Of a stretch of DNA of 64,000 bases, positions 45,108-54,660 are shown in pieces. Below the pieces are notes generated by a model. The model worked only from the letters and a program-made list of their open reading frames with translations. It was not told where the DNA came from and did not search any database. Source of the DNA: Bacteroides congonensis (GTDB lineage: Bacteria > Bacteroidota > Bacteroidia > Bacteroidales > Bacteroidaceae). Both the position numbers and the translations under genes were made by a program. The stretch is taken from positions 682,001 to 746,000 of the forward strand of contig NZ_FQXY01000010.1 of assembly GCF_900130125.1 (NCBI RefSeq). Direction: 5' to 3'. Each line of letters opens with the position of its first letter. Positions within the stretch are counted from its first letter, which is position 1.

Positions 45108-48100
45108 ATGGGAAAAAAAGTTTTAAACGAAATTTTTCTTCGTAAGAATTTAATGATTAGATGTTTTATAACTTTTATGCTCTTCTCTTTAACAGTTGGC
45201 ACACAAGCGTTTGCCCAGGCTGACAAGAAGATAAGCATAAATGTTCAAAACACTCTGGTCAGGGTAGTGTTAGACCAATTGCAAAGGGAGACAAATTTGC
45301 ATTTTGTGTACGAAGAAACGACCATTCATCCGGGACAGACAGTGACGTTGAGTTATCAAAACGCTTCGTTATCCGAAGTCCTTCAGGATTTCTGCAAACA
45401 GACTTCGCTGCGTTACGAGATTAAAAGGAACCTTATTCTCCTTTATCCTGAAAAGGAAACGGCACTCAGCGACAAGAAACACGCTCCTATAAACATTTCG
45501 GGCACTGTTACAGATGAAAACGGAGACGGACTGGTAGGTGTAAGCGTCTTTGTCCCCAGAAGCAATAACGGCACAATCACGGACGCAAACGGACACTTTT
45601 CAATCAAAGCCACACCGGGCGAGGTACTGACATTCACCTTTGTAGGCATGGCTGACCAGATGATCAAGGTCACTCCTGCCACCAAAGCCGTAAACGTAAA
45701 ATTATTACCTGCCACTTCCGCGTTGAGCGAAGTGGTTGTGACCGGTTACCAGACTCTTTCCAAAGAGAGGGTGACAGGAGCATTCGGGCTTATTTCTTCC
45801 AGCAAACTGGAAACCAAGTTACAGCCCGACTTGAAATCTTTACTGGAAGGACAGGCTGCCGGCATCGTGATAGACAAGAAAGGAAACATTGAAATCCGGG
45901 GTGTCTCCACTTTCAACGCCGAGAAAACCCCGTTGCTCGTAGTCGACGGCTATCCTATCGAAGGAAAACTGGAAGATCTGAACCCTGACAATATTGAAAA
46001 CATCACAGTACTCAAGGATGGTGTGGCGGCTTCCATCTACGGCTCGCGGGCAGCCAACGGGGTTATCGTCATCACGACGAAGCGCGGCCGGAAAGGAAAA
46101 GCGGTAGTCTCCTACAAAGGTTCGTTCAACGTTACGCTGAAACCTGATTTAAGCAAACTGAACAGGGCATCTTCTTCGGATTATATTGATGCCGAGATTG
46201 ACTTGTTCAACCAGTCTCCGGATAGTTACGACCCGTTGGATGAAGGAAACATGAGCAGAGTCAGCTATCTGCTGATGCAGGCACATAACAATAAGATAAC
46301 ACAGGACGAAGCCATGGCGGAAATAAACCAGCTCCGCGGGGTGGACGGTTTGAAACAGATTGAGAAGTATATGTTCCGCAACCAGCTAAGCCATCAGCAC
46401 AATGTCTCCATTTCCGGTGGCGGAGACAACTATATGTACAACGTAGCAGCCAATTATAATTACAAGAGGGGCAGTTTCATCAATACCGATGAGGACAGGC
46501 TGATACTGGATTTCAACAACCAATGGAAACCTTATAAATTCCTGACCATAGACTTGGGGGCAAACATCTTGTACAACCGTACCAATGAGCCGAACACGAC
46601 CTATTCAAGTCTGACCGGATACAGCAGCGGCTCCGCCTTACAGCCTTATACCGCCATTGTAGACGAAAACGGGAATCCGTGTAACGTATGGGGAATCAGC
46701 CAGTATAAAGTGAAAACTTACCAGAATACGCCCGGCATGAAAGACTGGTCATATAATCCGATTGAGGATGTTTACAAAGACGCGATAAATACCGCGAACT
46801 TCAGCACGAGAATCAGCGGCAAGCTGCGTCTGGACATCATGCAGGGACTGAATATCGAAGTCGGCGGGGTATGGCAAAGGGGCAATTATCAATACAAGCA
46901 ATTGCGTCAGGCCGATTCTTATGCCGTTCGCATCGCCTACAACGACGCGACTTCCAAGACAAATACCGTAAACCATTATCTGCCCGACGGTGCCATTATC
47001 AATGAAAAAAGAAATGTAAGCGAAGACTGGACGGTACGTACCCAAATCAATTACAACCGTTCATTCCTGAATGACAAACACCGCGTCACACTCCTTGCGG
47101 GCAATGAAGTACGCCGTTCCACATACGATTATAACACCATGGCAACCCGCGCGGGATACAATGAAGTGGCCGGTTCCTTTATTCCGATGAATTTAAAGGA
47201 TTTTGTCGGGAATGTGAACTATTCGGACATGCTGTTCGGCTCTCCGTGGAGTCCGCCGCTCTATGACACGTTCACAAACGGAGAATATACCTACCGTGAC
47301 AACCGTTTCGTTTCCTGGTATGGCAACGGCTCCTATGAGTACAATAACAAGTTTATCGTAAGCGGCAGCATTCGTATGGATTTGACCAATTTCTTCGGTA
47401 CAGACCCTAAATACCGCCATAAACCGCTTTGGTCTGTCGGCGGAACCTATAAGCTTGCCAATGAGGAATTCTTCAATGTGCCGTGGATCAACAGGCTGAA
47501 TATCCGCGCGTCTTATGGTATAAACGGTAATATCGCCTTGGATGAAGGCCCGTTCTTAATCCTGGAAGCAGGGGATTACAACCAGACGACCGGTGGCGTA
47601 TCCTACAAGGTAGCCTCTCCGCCCAACAACCAGTTAAGATGGGAAAAGACCAAAACGACCAACATCGGGCTGGATTTCTCTTTCTTCAACAGCCGGTTGA
47701 ACTTCAGCTTTGATTACTACACCAAGAACAGTTCCGATCTGTTGGCAAAAGACGCGATAGACCCGACTACCGGCTTTGCTTCTCTGACCAAGAACGTGGG
47801 CAGGATTGTCAATAACGGTATAGAAATAACGGTGGACGCTGATGCTATTGCCACGCGCAATTTCAAATGGAATATCAATTACAATTTCGCATACAATCAT
47901 AACAAGGTGAAGGAGTATAATGTAACACGCAGTTATGCAAGTAGTTACACGCCAAGCACAGGCTCGGTAACTGTTGCCGGATACCCTGCCAATTCTATCT
48001 GGGGATATAAATTCGCAGGCTTGAACGAAGAAGGAGCCACCATGATTTATAACTCAAAAGGAGAAAAAATACTGATTGGTGACGCCGAGATAGACGATGT

Positions 48101-48626
48101 CTATTGTCAGGGAAGCTTACGTCCCAAATTCGATATGTCCATGACTCACAGATTCAGTTACAGGAACTGGGATTTATCGTTTATGTTGATTGCCAAATTA
48201 GGTCACAAATATCGCAAAGATTGCTTCAGCGGTTCCAACTATTCCAACCGCCATGTAGGCGAAAGATGGCAAAAGCCGGGAGACGAGGCAACGGCAATCT
48301 ATCCGGTACTGAAAAGCTGGAATATGGATTTGTTTGATTTCCCATATCTGGATATATTAGTCGGAAATGCCAGTTATATGAAATTACGGGATGTCACGCT
48401 GGCTTACACGTTTGACCGTTCGCTCATCAGCAAGATTCATCTGAATAACGCAAGAGTCTATTTCCAGATGCGCAATCTGTTCAGGATTACAGCCAAAGGC
48501 GTTGACATAGACCCCGAAATCGCGGAAGTGAACGAAACCGGATACTCCGGCCCCACTTACGACCAGGGATACACTTCATTGCCTTTACGCCCTGAGTTTT
48601 ATATCGGTTTGTCATTCTCATTTTAA
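45108..48626 (+). CDS. SusC/RagA transporter with STN domain (second SusCD locus)
   Basis: 1172 aa. Signal peptide to about residue 37 (AFAQ), STN domain about 42-115 (ISINVQNTLVRVVLDQLQRETNLHFVYEE), carboxypeptidase-D-regulatory-like domain about 128-205 (NISGTVTDENGDGLVGVSV), TonB box EVVVTGYQ, plug with LLVVDGYPIEG and IENITVLKDGVAASIYGSRAANGVIVITTKRG, and a barrel ending LSFSF. Together with FecR and the ECF sigma it forms a ligand-sensing importer. Codon use appears richer in G+C than in the peptidase locus. Substrate is unknown; no glycosidase or polysaccharide lyase is linked. Confidence 0.95.
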   Translation: MGKKVLNEIFLRKNLMIRCFITFMLFSLTVGTQAFAQADKKISINVQNTLVRVVLDQLQRETNLHFVYEETTIHPGQTVTLSYQNASLSEVLQDFCKQTSLRYEIKRNLILLYPEKETALSDKKHAPINISGTVTDENGDGLVGVSVFVPRSNNGTITDANGHFSIKATPGEVLTFTFVGMADQMIKVTPATKAVNVKLLPATSALSEVVVTGYQTLSKERVTGAFGLISSSKLETKLQPDLKSLLEGQAAGIVIDKKGNIEIRGVSTFNAEKTPLLVVDGYPIEGKLEDLNPDNIENITVLKDGVAASIYGSRAANGVIVITTKRGRKGKAVVSYKGSFNVTLKPDLSKLNRASSSDYIDAEIDLFNQSPDSYDPLDEGNMSRVSYLLMQAHNNKITQDEAMAEINQLRGVDGLKQIEKYMFRNQLSHQHNVSISGGGDNYMYNVAANYNYKRGSFINTDEDRLILDFNNQWKPYKFLTIDLGANILYNRTNEPNTTYSSLTGYSSGSALQPYTAIVDENGNPCNVWGISQYKVKTYQNTPGMKDWSYNPIEDVYKDAINTANFSTRISGKLRLDIMQGLNIEVGGVWQRGNYQYKQLRQADSYAVRIAYNDATSKTNTVNHYLPDGAIINEKRNVSEDWTVRTQINYNRSFLNDKHRVTLLAGNEVRRSTYDYNTMATRAGYNEVAGSFIPMNLKDFVGNVNYSDMLFGSPWSPPLYDTFTNGEYTYRDNRFVSWYGNGSYEYNNKFIVSGSIRMDLTNFFGTDPKYRHKPLWSVGGTYKLANEEFFNVPWINRLNIRASYGINGNIALDEGPFLILEAGDYNQTTGGVSYKVASPPNNQLRWEKTKTTNIGLDFSFFNSRLNFSFDYYTKNSSDLLAKDAIDPTTGFASLTKNVGRIVNNGIEITVDADAIATRNFKWNINYNFAYNHNKVKEYNVTRSYASSYTPSTGSVTVAGYPANSIWGYKFAGLNEEGATMIYNSKGEKILIGDAEIDDVYCQGSLRPKFDMSMTHRFSYRNWDLSFMLIAKLGHKYRKDCFSGSNYSNRHVGERWQKPGDEATAIYPVLKSWNMDLFDFPYLDILVGNASYMKLRDVTLAYTFDRSLISKIHLNNARVYFQMRNLFRITAKGVDIDPEIAEVNETGYSGPTYDQGYTSLPLRPEFYIGLSFSF

Positions 48627-48637
48627 TTGAATAGATC

Positions 48638-50200
48638 ATGAAACTAAAATACTTATTTTTGATATCCATCGCCTTTACATCTTGCAGTGATTTTCTGGAT
48701 GTGAAGCCCATCGGCAAGTTAATACCGACAGAGATAGAGGAATTTGAGAATTTGTTAAATAATGAAAGTACCATCAAGTACCATTTCATGGATAACAACA
48801 ATACCTCTTTTTATTCTATGTTGGCGGACAATTTATCCATAAGCGAGAATCAGGATAAATATAAATATATCAGCTCGTATGTCAATAAGGATGTATATGC
48901 AGCCTATACTTTCAATGTGCCTTATGAGAGTCCCATCAAGCCGCAATATACGTGGGAATGGGGAATCTACCGGGCAGTCGGATTATTCAACAATGTCATC
49001 GAGGGCATTGAAGGGCTGGACGGTGCCGCCGGAACAGAAAACGGCAAAGCGGTTATCGCGCAGGCCAAAGCCGGACGCGCATGGTCTTACATGGTAGGCG
49101 GACTGGGCTATGGCCCGATGTATAACCCTGACGGGGACAACAGCACCAAAACAATTCCTTACCGCACTTCGGGCGACCCTACTGTGCCCAATCCCGACCT
49201 GGCTACCACAGCGGAACTGATGCAGCTTGTAAAGAAAGATTTGGATGACGCGCTGGACGCTCCCGAAAATGTAGTAAATCCCTGCCGTGCCAACAAGGCG
49301 GCCGTGCATGCTTTGCGGGCAGAATATTTCATGTATATGAGAGACTGGCCCAATATGCTGAAAGAAGCGTCGGAAGCATGGAGCCGTTCTCTTGCACTGA
49401 AAGGAAGTGTCGATAATATGATTTATGATTTCAACCAATGTTATTATGAGGATGACCCCAATGCCGAGCCGGCAGAAGGAACGGACAAAGAACTGTCACT
49501 CGACTTACTCGGACAAGACCTGCTGTTCAACCAAAGTATACACAGGGAAAATCTTTTTTACAGAACAGCACCTGCAGGATGTGCCACCACCAATGGCCAA
49601 TCCACTTATTACCCGTCGGATGATTTCCTTGCCCTATTCGACCCGGATACCGACAGGCGTTACCAGTTATTTGCCTTGAGAATATTAGGATATTCGACGA
49701 CCGTAGGCGGCATAAAATATGAGGACGGCATAAAAAGGACTTATTGCCGCAGTTCCAAAATGCTGACCAATCAAGGCATCACATATCCTCAGCTTCTTTT
49801 AATGAAAGCAGAAGCGGAAGCCCGCACTTCCGACAAGACAAATGCATTGAAAGACCTGAACCTGTTGCGCAAGTACCGTTATTCCGGTGATAATACCGAC
49901 TTGCCGAACGGCAGTTCATTAAATGAAGATGAATTACTTTATGAAATACTAAAAGAACGCCGTCGGGAGTTGCCTATTTCATCTTATCAGCGTACCTTTG
50001 ACATCAAACGTTTTGTATATGATACGGGAAAGCCCTGGTGTCAGACTACAATCACACATAAGATAGGAAGCAAGACTTATTCGGCTCCGGTGAATAATGA
50101 GTATTACACGCTGCCGAAATCGAACTCTATCATTGAAAAGAATCCGCAATGGGGATTGGAAGTCGATAACCGTCCATATGACCCGCTCGGAAAGAAATGA
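48638..50200 (+). CDS. SusD/RagB-family lipoprotein (second SusCD locus)
   Basis: 520 aa. Lipobox FTSC (Cys16) followed by SDFLDVKPIGKLIPTE. SusD-type N-terminal helical region (AKAGRAWSYMVGGLGYGPMYNPD at about 145-170, an RA/W-Y..G..YGP variant of the family motif) and C-terminal QLLLMKAEAEARTSDKTNALKDLNLLRKYRY and EILKERRRELPISSYQRTFDIKR. Pairs with the SusC 11 bp upstream. Ligand unknown. Confidence 0.92.
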   Translation: MKLKYLFLISIAFTSCSDFLDVKPIGKLIPTEIEEFENLLNNESTIKYHFMDNNNTSFYSMLADNLSISENQDKYKYISSYVNKDVYAAYTFNVPYESPIKPQYTWEWGIYRAVGLFNNVIEGIEGLDGAAGTENGKAVIAQAKAGRAWSYMVGGLGYGPMYNPDGDNSTKTIPYRTSGDPTVPNPDLATTAELMQLVKKDLDDALDAPENVVNPCRANKAAVHALRAEYFMYMRDWPNMLKEASEAWSRSLALKGSVDNMIYDFNQCYYEDDPNAEPAEGTDKELSLDLLGQDLLFNQSIHRENLFYRTAPAGCATTNGQSTYYPSDDFLALFDPDTDRRYQLFALRILGYSTTVGGIKYEDGIKRTYCRSSKMLTNQGITYPQLLLMKAEAEARTSDKTNALKDLNLLRKYRYSGDNTDLPNGSSLNEDELLYEILKERRRELPISSYQRTFDIKRFVYDTGKPWCQTTITHKIGSKTYSAPVNNEYYTLPKSNSIIEKNPQWGLEVDNRPYDPLGKK

Positions 50201-50242
50201 ACAGATAACTTGAACATACAATAAAACTTTAATATTCGAATT

Positions 50243-51322
50243 ATGAACAGAATCAGTATCACGACATGCGCATTATGCATGTCACTCGCAGCATCCGCAC
50301 AAGTAAACTATACCATCAAAGGTAGCGCTACCGGTATGGATGGGCAGACAGTCTATCTCAATGACGCAGAAAGCGGTGAAGCCGCCGCAATGGATAGCGT
50401 AATTATCAGTAACAATACCTTTACATTCAAAGGAACACAACCAAAAGCTTGTTTTGCCACCGTATCAGCGGGCAGAGCCAGAACGACTTTAATCCTTGAA
50501 GACGGGACTATCAATGTCTCTCTGGATAAATCTTCGGGAAAAGCGACAGGAACGCCTTCAAATGACATTCTTGAGGCTTGCAATGAGAAGATTAATGCAT
50601 TCAACAATGAATACAAAGCATTAAGGAAACAGGCTTCCGAATTAAAAGAAGAGGATAAGGACAAAATGCTCGAACTGGAAAAGAGTTGGGAAGATGTAAG
50701 TAACAGGCAGACGGCAGTAGTAAAAGAATGTATCAACCAAAACCTGAACAATATTGTCGGAGCACAGTTACTCCGCCGCTTTGAAAGCAGCCTGTCAAGC
50801 GAAGAGGTTACAAAAATTCTTGCAGCCGCCTCTCCTGTCATGAAGGAAAACGGATATACTCAGGCTGTTATCAAGCATCAGACTGCCATGAAACGCGCAG
50901 AAGTGGGACAGAAATATACAGATGTCAAATTGAAAGATGTGAACGGCAAAGAGGTTGCCTTATCCGACTACATAGGAAAAGGGAAATATGTATTGATTGA
51001 CTTTTGGGCTTCATGGTGCGGTCCTTGTCGCGGGGAAATGCCACATGTAAAAGCAGCTTACGAAAAGTTCGCTTCCAAAGGTTTTGAAGTTGTCGGCATC
51101 TCTTTGGACAGCAAGAAAGAAGCATGGTTGAAGGGAATAAAAGATCTGGGTATCACATGGCCGCAAATGTCCGACTTAAAAGGCTGGAAGTGTGAAGGCG
51201 CTGCCGTTTATGGCATAAGAGCCATTCCTGCCACCCTGTTAGTAGACCCGAATGGAATGATTATAGGGAAAAGCCTCAGAGGTGAGGAAATTGAAAAGAA
51301 ACTGAGCGAAGTCTTGAAATAA
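50243..51322 (+). CDS. DUF4369-thioredoxin (TlpA-like) protein
   Basis: 359 aa. Signal peptide 1-19 (AASAQ). Residues about 22-115 are a DUF4369 beta-domain, about 110-185 a Lys/Glu-rich helical segment, and about 220-359 a TlpA/AhpC-type thioredoxin fold with the redox site C259-G-P-C262 in LIDFWASWCGPCRGE and the cis-Pro region RAIPATLLVDP. Predicted periplasmic thiol-disulfide oxidoreductase. It ends the ECF-SusCD operon, 42 bp after SusD and just before a terminator, so it probably serves the same ligand, for example by reducing a disulfide or a metal-bound peptide. The exact substrate is not known. Confidence 0.88.
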   Translation: MNRISITTCALCMSLAASAQVNYTIKGSATGMDGQTVYLNDAESGEAAAMDSVIISNNTFTFKGTQPKACFATVSAGRARTTLILEDGTINVSLDKSSGKATGTPSNDILEACNEKINAFNNEYKALRKQASELKEEDKDKMLELEKSWEDVSNRQTAVVKECINQNLNNIVGAQLLRRFESSLSSEEVTKILAAASPVMKENGYTQAVIKHQTAMKRAEVGQKYTDVKLKDVNGKEVALSDYIGKGKYVLIDFWASWCGPCRGEMPHVKAAYEKFASKGFEVVGISLDSKKEAWLKGIKDLGITWPQMSDLKGWKCEGAAVYGIRAIPATLLVDPNGMIIGKSLRGEEIEKKLSEVLK

Positions 51323-51368
51323 CAAGGAGTGTCTTCATCATTGAATGAAAGAACCATCATTGCATGGA

Positions 51369-51400
51369 AAAGTCCCGGAAGTTTTTTCGGGACTCTTTCT
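51369..51400 (+). terminator. Terminator of the second SusCD operon
   Basis: AGTCCCG (51371-51377) pairs with CGGGACT (51388-51394) around a T-rich loop, followed by CTTTCTTTT. It lies about 50 bp after the TlpA-like stop codon. Confidence 0.75.
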
Positions 51401-51489
51401 TTTAGAAAAGCCCCTTGCTCAAAAAAAGAGAACCCGTGCATCTCCTGACATGGCACAAAAAAAGAGCGAATCATTCCGCCCCACCTTTA

Positions 51490-51520
51490 AAGAATCCCCC
51501 TAATGGGATTCTTCTTTCTT
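51490..51520 (+). terminator. Second terminator-like hairpin
   Basis: AAGAATCCC (51490-51498) with GGGATTCTT (51505-51513), 6-nt loop, then CTTTCTTTC. A second stem after the first may act as a backup or mark a small unannotated transcript. Confidence 0.55.
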
Positions 51521-51540
51521 TCATCTTTCATTTACTCATT

Positions 51541-51672
51541 ACCTGAAAACTACTTTTTTCCTAATACCTAATCAAAACAATCTTTTTCCTAAAAACTAAT
51601 CTTTAAATCTAATACCTTAATTTTATAAACTAATACCTTTCGTATATTACCTTTTTCCTAATACCTAAAAAT
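51541..51672. repeat. AT-rich tract with TAATACCT repeats
   Basis: TAATACCT occurs at 51562-51569, 51610-51617, 51631-51638 and 51659-51666, with related CTTTTTCCTAA segments at 51554, 51582 and 51651. The stretch is very AT-rich and contains no gene. Spacing is irregular (48, 21, 28 bp). Confidence 0.6.
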
Positions 51673-51864
51673 CTTAGTAGTTTCACAACTACGCTGCAAA
51701 GTTAGAGCTGTTTCGGAAAATGACAAGAGCTATAATCTAAAAAATCAAATTTTGGCCTGTTTTTTTGATTTATGTCAAGACAAAGAGTGAATTTAACACT
51801 TTTCGTTCTAGTTTTATCCGTATTCCGACCGATTTTGAAGTAGCAAAAAGAAAGCATAAGCGAG

Positions 51865-52061
51865 TATCTTTGGACAGAAAATAGACATTTTGAAAAGGAA
51901 TCGAAGCATCTAAAACACGGTTGAGCCGTCAATATCGAACAAACTGTATATTTCTAAGCCCAAATTACGGCGTTTTTTTCAACGAAGCCGGGCAGCTCCC
52001 CGAATTTTCGGAAGCAAAAAGAGCATGGAGATATATTTCTCGCAACTTTTCCGTAACTTTG
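51865..52061 (+). promoter_or_regulatory. Tandem -7 boxes upstream of mnmG
   Basis: TATCTTTG at 51865-51872 and TAACTTTG at 52054-52061 both fit TAnnTTTG. The second would start transcription about 20 nt before the mnmG ATG (52088); the first would give a leader near 210 nt. The 51673-52087 stretch has no gene. Confidence 0.5.
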
Positions 52062-52087
52062 CACCGTTTGATAATAAATAAGATAGA

Positions 52088-53974
52088 ATGGATTTTAAGT
52101 ACGATGTAATTGTAATTGGTGCCGGACATGCTGGTTGCGAAGCGGCAGCCGCTGCTGCAAATTTAGGTTCGAAGACTTGTCTCATTACGATGGACATGAA
52201 CAAGATCGGGCAGATGAGCTGCAACCCTGCCGTAGGTGGAATTGCCAAAGGACAAATAGTACGTGAAATAGATGCGTTGGGCGGACAGATGGGATTGGTA
52301 ACAGACGAGACAGCTATCCAGTTCCGGATACTGAACCGTTCGAAAGGCCCCGCCATGTGGAGTCCCCGTGCCCAATGCGACCGTGCCAAGTTTATCTGGT
52401 CGTGGCGGGAGAAACTGGAGAATACGCCCAACCTTCATATCTGGCAAGATACCGTATGCGAACTTCTTGTTGAAAACGGTGCAGTGACCGGAGTGGTCAC
52501 TGTGTGGGGTGTTACTCTTACAGCAAAATGCATCGTACTCACCGCAGGAACTTTCCTCAACGGGCTGATGCACGTAGGACGCCACCAGTTACCGGGCGGA
52601 AGAATGGCCGAACCGGCTTCTTACAAATTAACCGAATCCATCGCCCGCCACGGCATCACTTACGGAAGGATGAAAACCGGAACCCCGGTACGAATCGACG
52701 CGCGCAGCGTTCATTTCGACCTGATGGAAACACAGGACGGTGAATGTGACTTTCATAAGTTCTCTTTTATGAATACGAGCGTACGCCACCTGAAGCAACT
52801 ACAATGCTGGACTTGCTATACCAATGAAGAGGTACATCAGATTCTACGTGACGGACTGCCGGATTCTCCCCTATTCAACGGACAGATTCAAAGCATCGGG
52901 CCACGTTATTGCCCGAGCATTGAAACGAAGATTGTAACTTTCCCCGATAAGACACAGCATCAATTGTTCCTCGAACCGGAAGGAGAAACCACACAAGAGT
53001 TGTATCTTAACGGATTCTCTTCTTCGCTTCCGATGGACATACAAATTGCCGCATTAAAGAAAGTTCCCGCTTTCAGTGATTTGGTGATTTATCGTCCGGG
53101 GTATGCTATCGAATACGATTATTTCGACCCGACGCAGTTAAAGCATACGTTGGAATCGAAGATTATCGGCAACCTGTTCTTTGCCGGACAAGTAAACGGT
53201 ACTACCGGATACGAGGAAGCAGGTGGACAAGGATTAGTAGCCGGAATCAATGCGCACATCAATTGCCACGGCGGAGAGCCTTTCACACTGGCACGCGATG
53301 AAGCATATATCGGCGTATTGATCGACGATTTAGTAACTAAAGGTGTGGACGAGCCTTACCGGATGTTTACTTCACGTGCAGAATATCGTATCCTGCTCCG
53401 CATGGATGACGCTGATATGCGCCTGACCGAACGGGCTTACAAACTCGGACTGGCAACGGAAGAACGTTATCAATTAATGAAGAGCAAGAAAGAGGCGGTA
53501 GACCAGATTGTATCTTTCGCGCACAACTACTCGATGAAACCGGCATTAATTAACGACGCACTCGAAAAGATAGGAACAACTCCCCTACGCCAGGGATGCA
53601 AACTGATAGAAATACTGAACCGTCCGCAGGTGACAATCGGAAACATAGCGGAATACGTTCCGGCATTTCAGCGGGAACTGGATAAAGCAACCAGTGCTAA
53701 TCAAGACCGTAAAGAAGAGATTCTCGAAGCTGCCGAAATCCTGATCAAATATCAAGGATATATTGACAGGGAACGAATGATAGCGGAAAAACTGGCGAGA
53801 CTGGAAAGCATTAAAATCAAAGGCAAATTTGATTATGCTTCCATTCAATCATTATCGACGGAAGCCCGTCAGAAACTAATAAAGATAGATCCGGAAACGA
53901 TTGCCCAGGCAAGCAGGATTCCGGGAGTATCACCAAGCGACATCAACGTATTACTGGTACTTTCCGGACGATAA
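52088..53974 (+). CDS. mnmG: tRNA uridine-5-carboxymethylaminomethyl modification enzyme MnmG
   Basis: 628 aa, the normal length. Acts with MnmE to make cmnm5/nm5 groups on U34 of tRNAs that read purine-ending codons. N-terminal FAD-binding Rossmann motif (VIVIGAGHAGCEAAAAAANLG), the MnmG signatures MSCNPAVGGIAKGQIVREIDALGG and GPAMWSPRAQCDR, the conserved Cys region LQCWTCYTNEE, GPRYCPSIETK, and a second nucleotide-binding motif FFAGQVNGTTGYEEAGGQGLVAGINAH, with a helical C-terminal end that binds MnmE. Start ATG follows a good -7 box. Confidence 0.98.
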   Translation: MDFKYDVIVIGAGHAGCEAAAAAANLGSKTCLITMDMNKIGQMSCNPAVGGIAKGQIVREIDALGGQMGLVTDETAIQFRILNRSKGPAMWSPRAQCDRAKFIWSWREKLENTPNLHIWQDTVCELLVENGAVTGVVTVWGVTLTAKCIVLTAGTFLNGLMHVGRHQLPGGRMAEPASYKLTESIARHGITYGRMKTGTPVRIDARSVHFDLMETQDGECDFHKFSFMNTSVRHLKQLQCWTCYTNEEVHQILRDGLPDSPLFNGQIQSIGPRYCPSIETKIVTFPDKTQHQLFLEPEGETTQELYLNGFSSSLPMDIQIAALKKVPAFSDLVIYRPGYAIEYDYFDPTQLKHTLESKIIGNLFFAGQVNGTTGYEEAGGQGLVAGINAHINCHGGEPFTLARDEAYIGVLIDDLVTKGVDEPYRMFTSRAEYRILLRMDDADMRLTERAYKLGLATEERYQLMKSKKEAVDQIVSFAHNYSMKPALINDALEKIGTTPLRQGCKLIEILNRPQVTIGNIAEYVPAFQRELDKATSANQDRKEEILEAAEILIKYQGYIDRERMIAEKLARLESIKIKGKFDYASIQSLSTEARQKLIKIDPETIAQASRIPGVSPSDINVLLVLSGR

Positions 53975-53981
53975 ACGGCAA

Positions 53982-53997
53982 CGTTTCACGTGAAACA
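53982..53997. other. parS-like ParB binding site
   Basis: CGTTTCACGTGAAACA is a 14-bp perfect palindrome (53983-53996, GTTTCACGTGAAAC) that matches the widely conserved bacterial chromosomal parS consensus TGTTTCACGTGAAACA at 15 of 16 positions. It lies in the 56-bp gap between mnmG and apt. The parA/parB genes are not in the window. Confidence 0.85.
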
Positions 53998-54030
53998 AAG
54001 CATTTAAAGAAACGATATAATTCAATGATT

Positions 54031-54555
54031 ATGAGCAAAGAAACGCTAATTAAAAGCATTCGGGAAATACCGGATTTCCCAATTCCCGGAATCCTGTTTT
54101 ATGATGTTACCACCTTATTCAAAGACCCATGGTGTCTACAAGAATTATCGAACGTTATGTTTGAGATGTATAAGGAGAAAGGCATCACTAAAGTAGTAGG
54201 CATAGAATCGAGAGGTTTCATCATGGGGCCTATCCTGGCTACCCGCTTGAACGCAGGATTCATCCCTATCCGCAAGCCCGGCAAACTTCCCGCCGAAACG
54301 CTTGAAGAAAGCTACGACAAGGAATACGGGCAAGACACCGTGCAGATCCACAAAGATGCGTTGGATGAAAACGACGTAGTGCTGCTGCACGATGACTTAC
54401 TGGCAACAGGCGGAACAATGAAAGCAGCCTGTGCACTGGTGAAAAAGCTAAAACCAAAGAAGGTATATGTAAACTTCATCATCGAACTGAAAGACCTGAA
54501 TGGGAAATCTGTATTCGGAGATGACGTAGAAGTAGAATCCGTATTGTCTTTATAA
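54031..54555 (+). CDS. apt: Adenine phosphoribosyltransferase
   Basis: 174 aa from ATG 54031 (MSKETLIKSIREIPDF); the ATG at 54025 is in frame and adds two residues. Converts adenine and PRPP to AMP in purine salvage. Family features: the N-terminal IREIPDFPIPGILFYDVTTLFKDP, GIESRGFIMGPILA, IPIRKPGKLPAET, and the PRPP-binding loop VVLLHDDLLATGGTMKAA. Cytoplasmic. Stop is followed by a terminator at 54576. Confidence 0.97.
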   Translation: MSKETLIKSIREIPDFPIPGILFYDVTTLFKDPWCLQELSNVMFEMYKEKGITKVVGIESRGFIMGPILATRLNAGFIPIRKPGKLPAETLEESYDKEYGQDTVQIHKDALDENDVVLLHDDLLATGGTMKAACALVKKLKPKKVYVNFIIELKDLNGKSVFGDDVEVESVLSL

Positions 54556-54565
54556 AGGATTTGAT

Positions 54566-54600
54566 TATATTTGCAGGGCGTAGTTGAACTACGCCCTTTT
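54566..54600 (+). terminator. apt terminator overlapping the uvrC promoter
   Basis: A -7 box TATATTTG (54566-54573) is followed at once by a 9-bp stem (54576-54584 with 54588-54596, 3-nt loop) and TTTTCATTTT. The hairpin can end apt transcription, while the -7 box just before it would start uvrC transcription within the stem, 80 nt before the uvrC ATG. Confidence 0.7.
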
Positions 54601-54660
54601 CATTTTAGCAGTTTCTCATTTAATAGTTTCTCATTTAGTGGTCTCTCATCCCTAACAATT

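Noticed and set aside
51323..52087. oriC
   Set aside because: AT-rich repeats are present, but I found no DnaA box matching TTATNCACA on either strand, so it is left only as a low-weight hypothesis.
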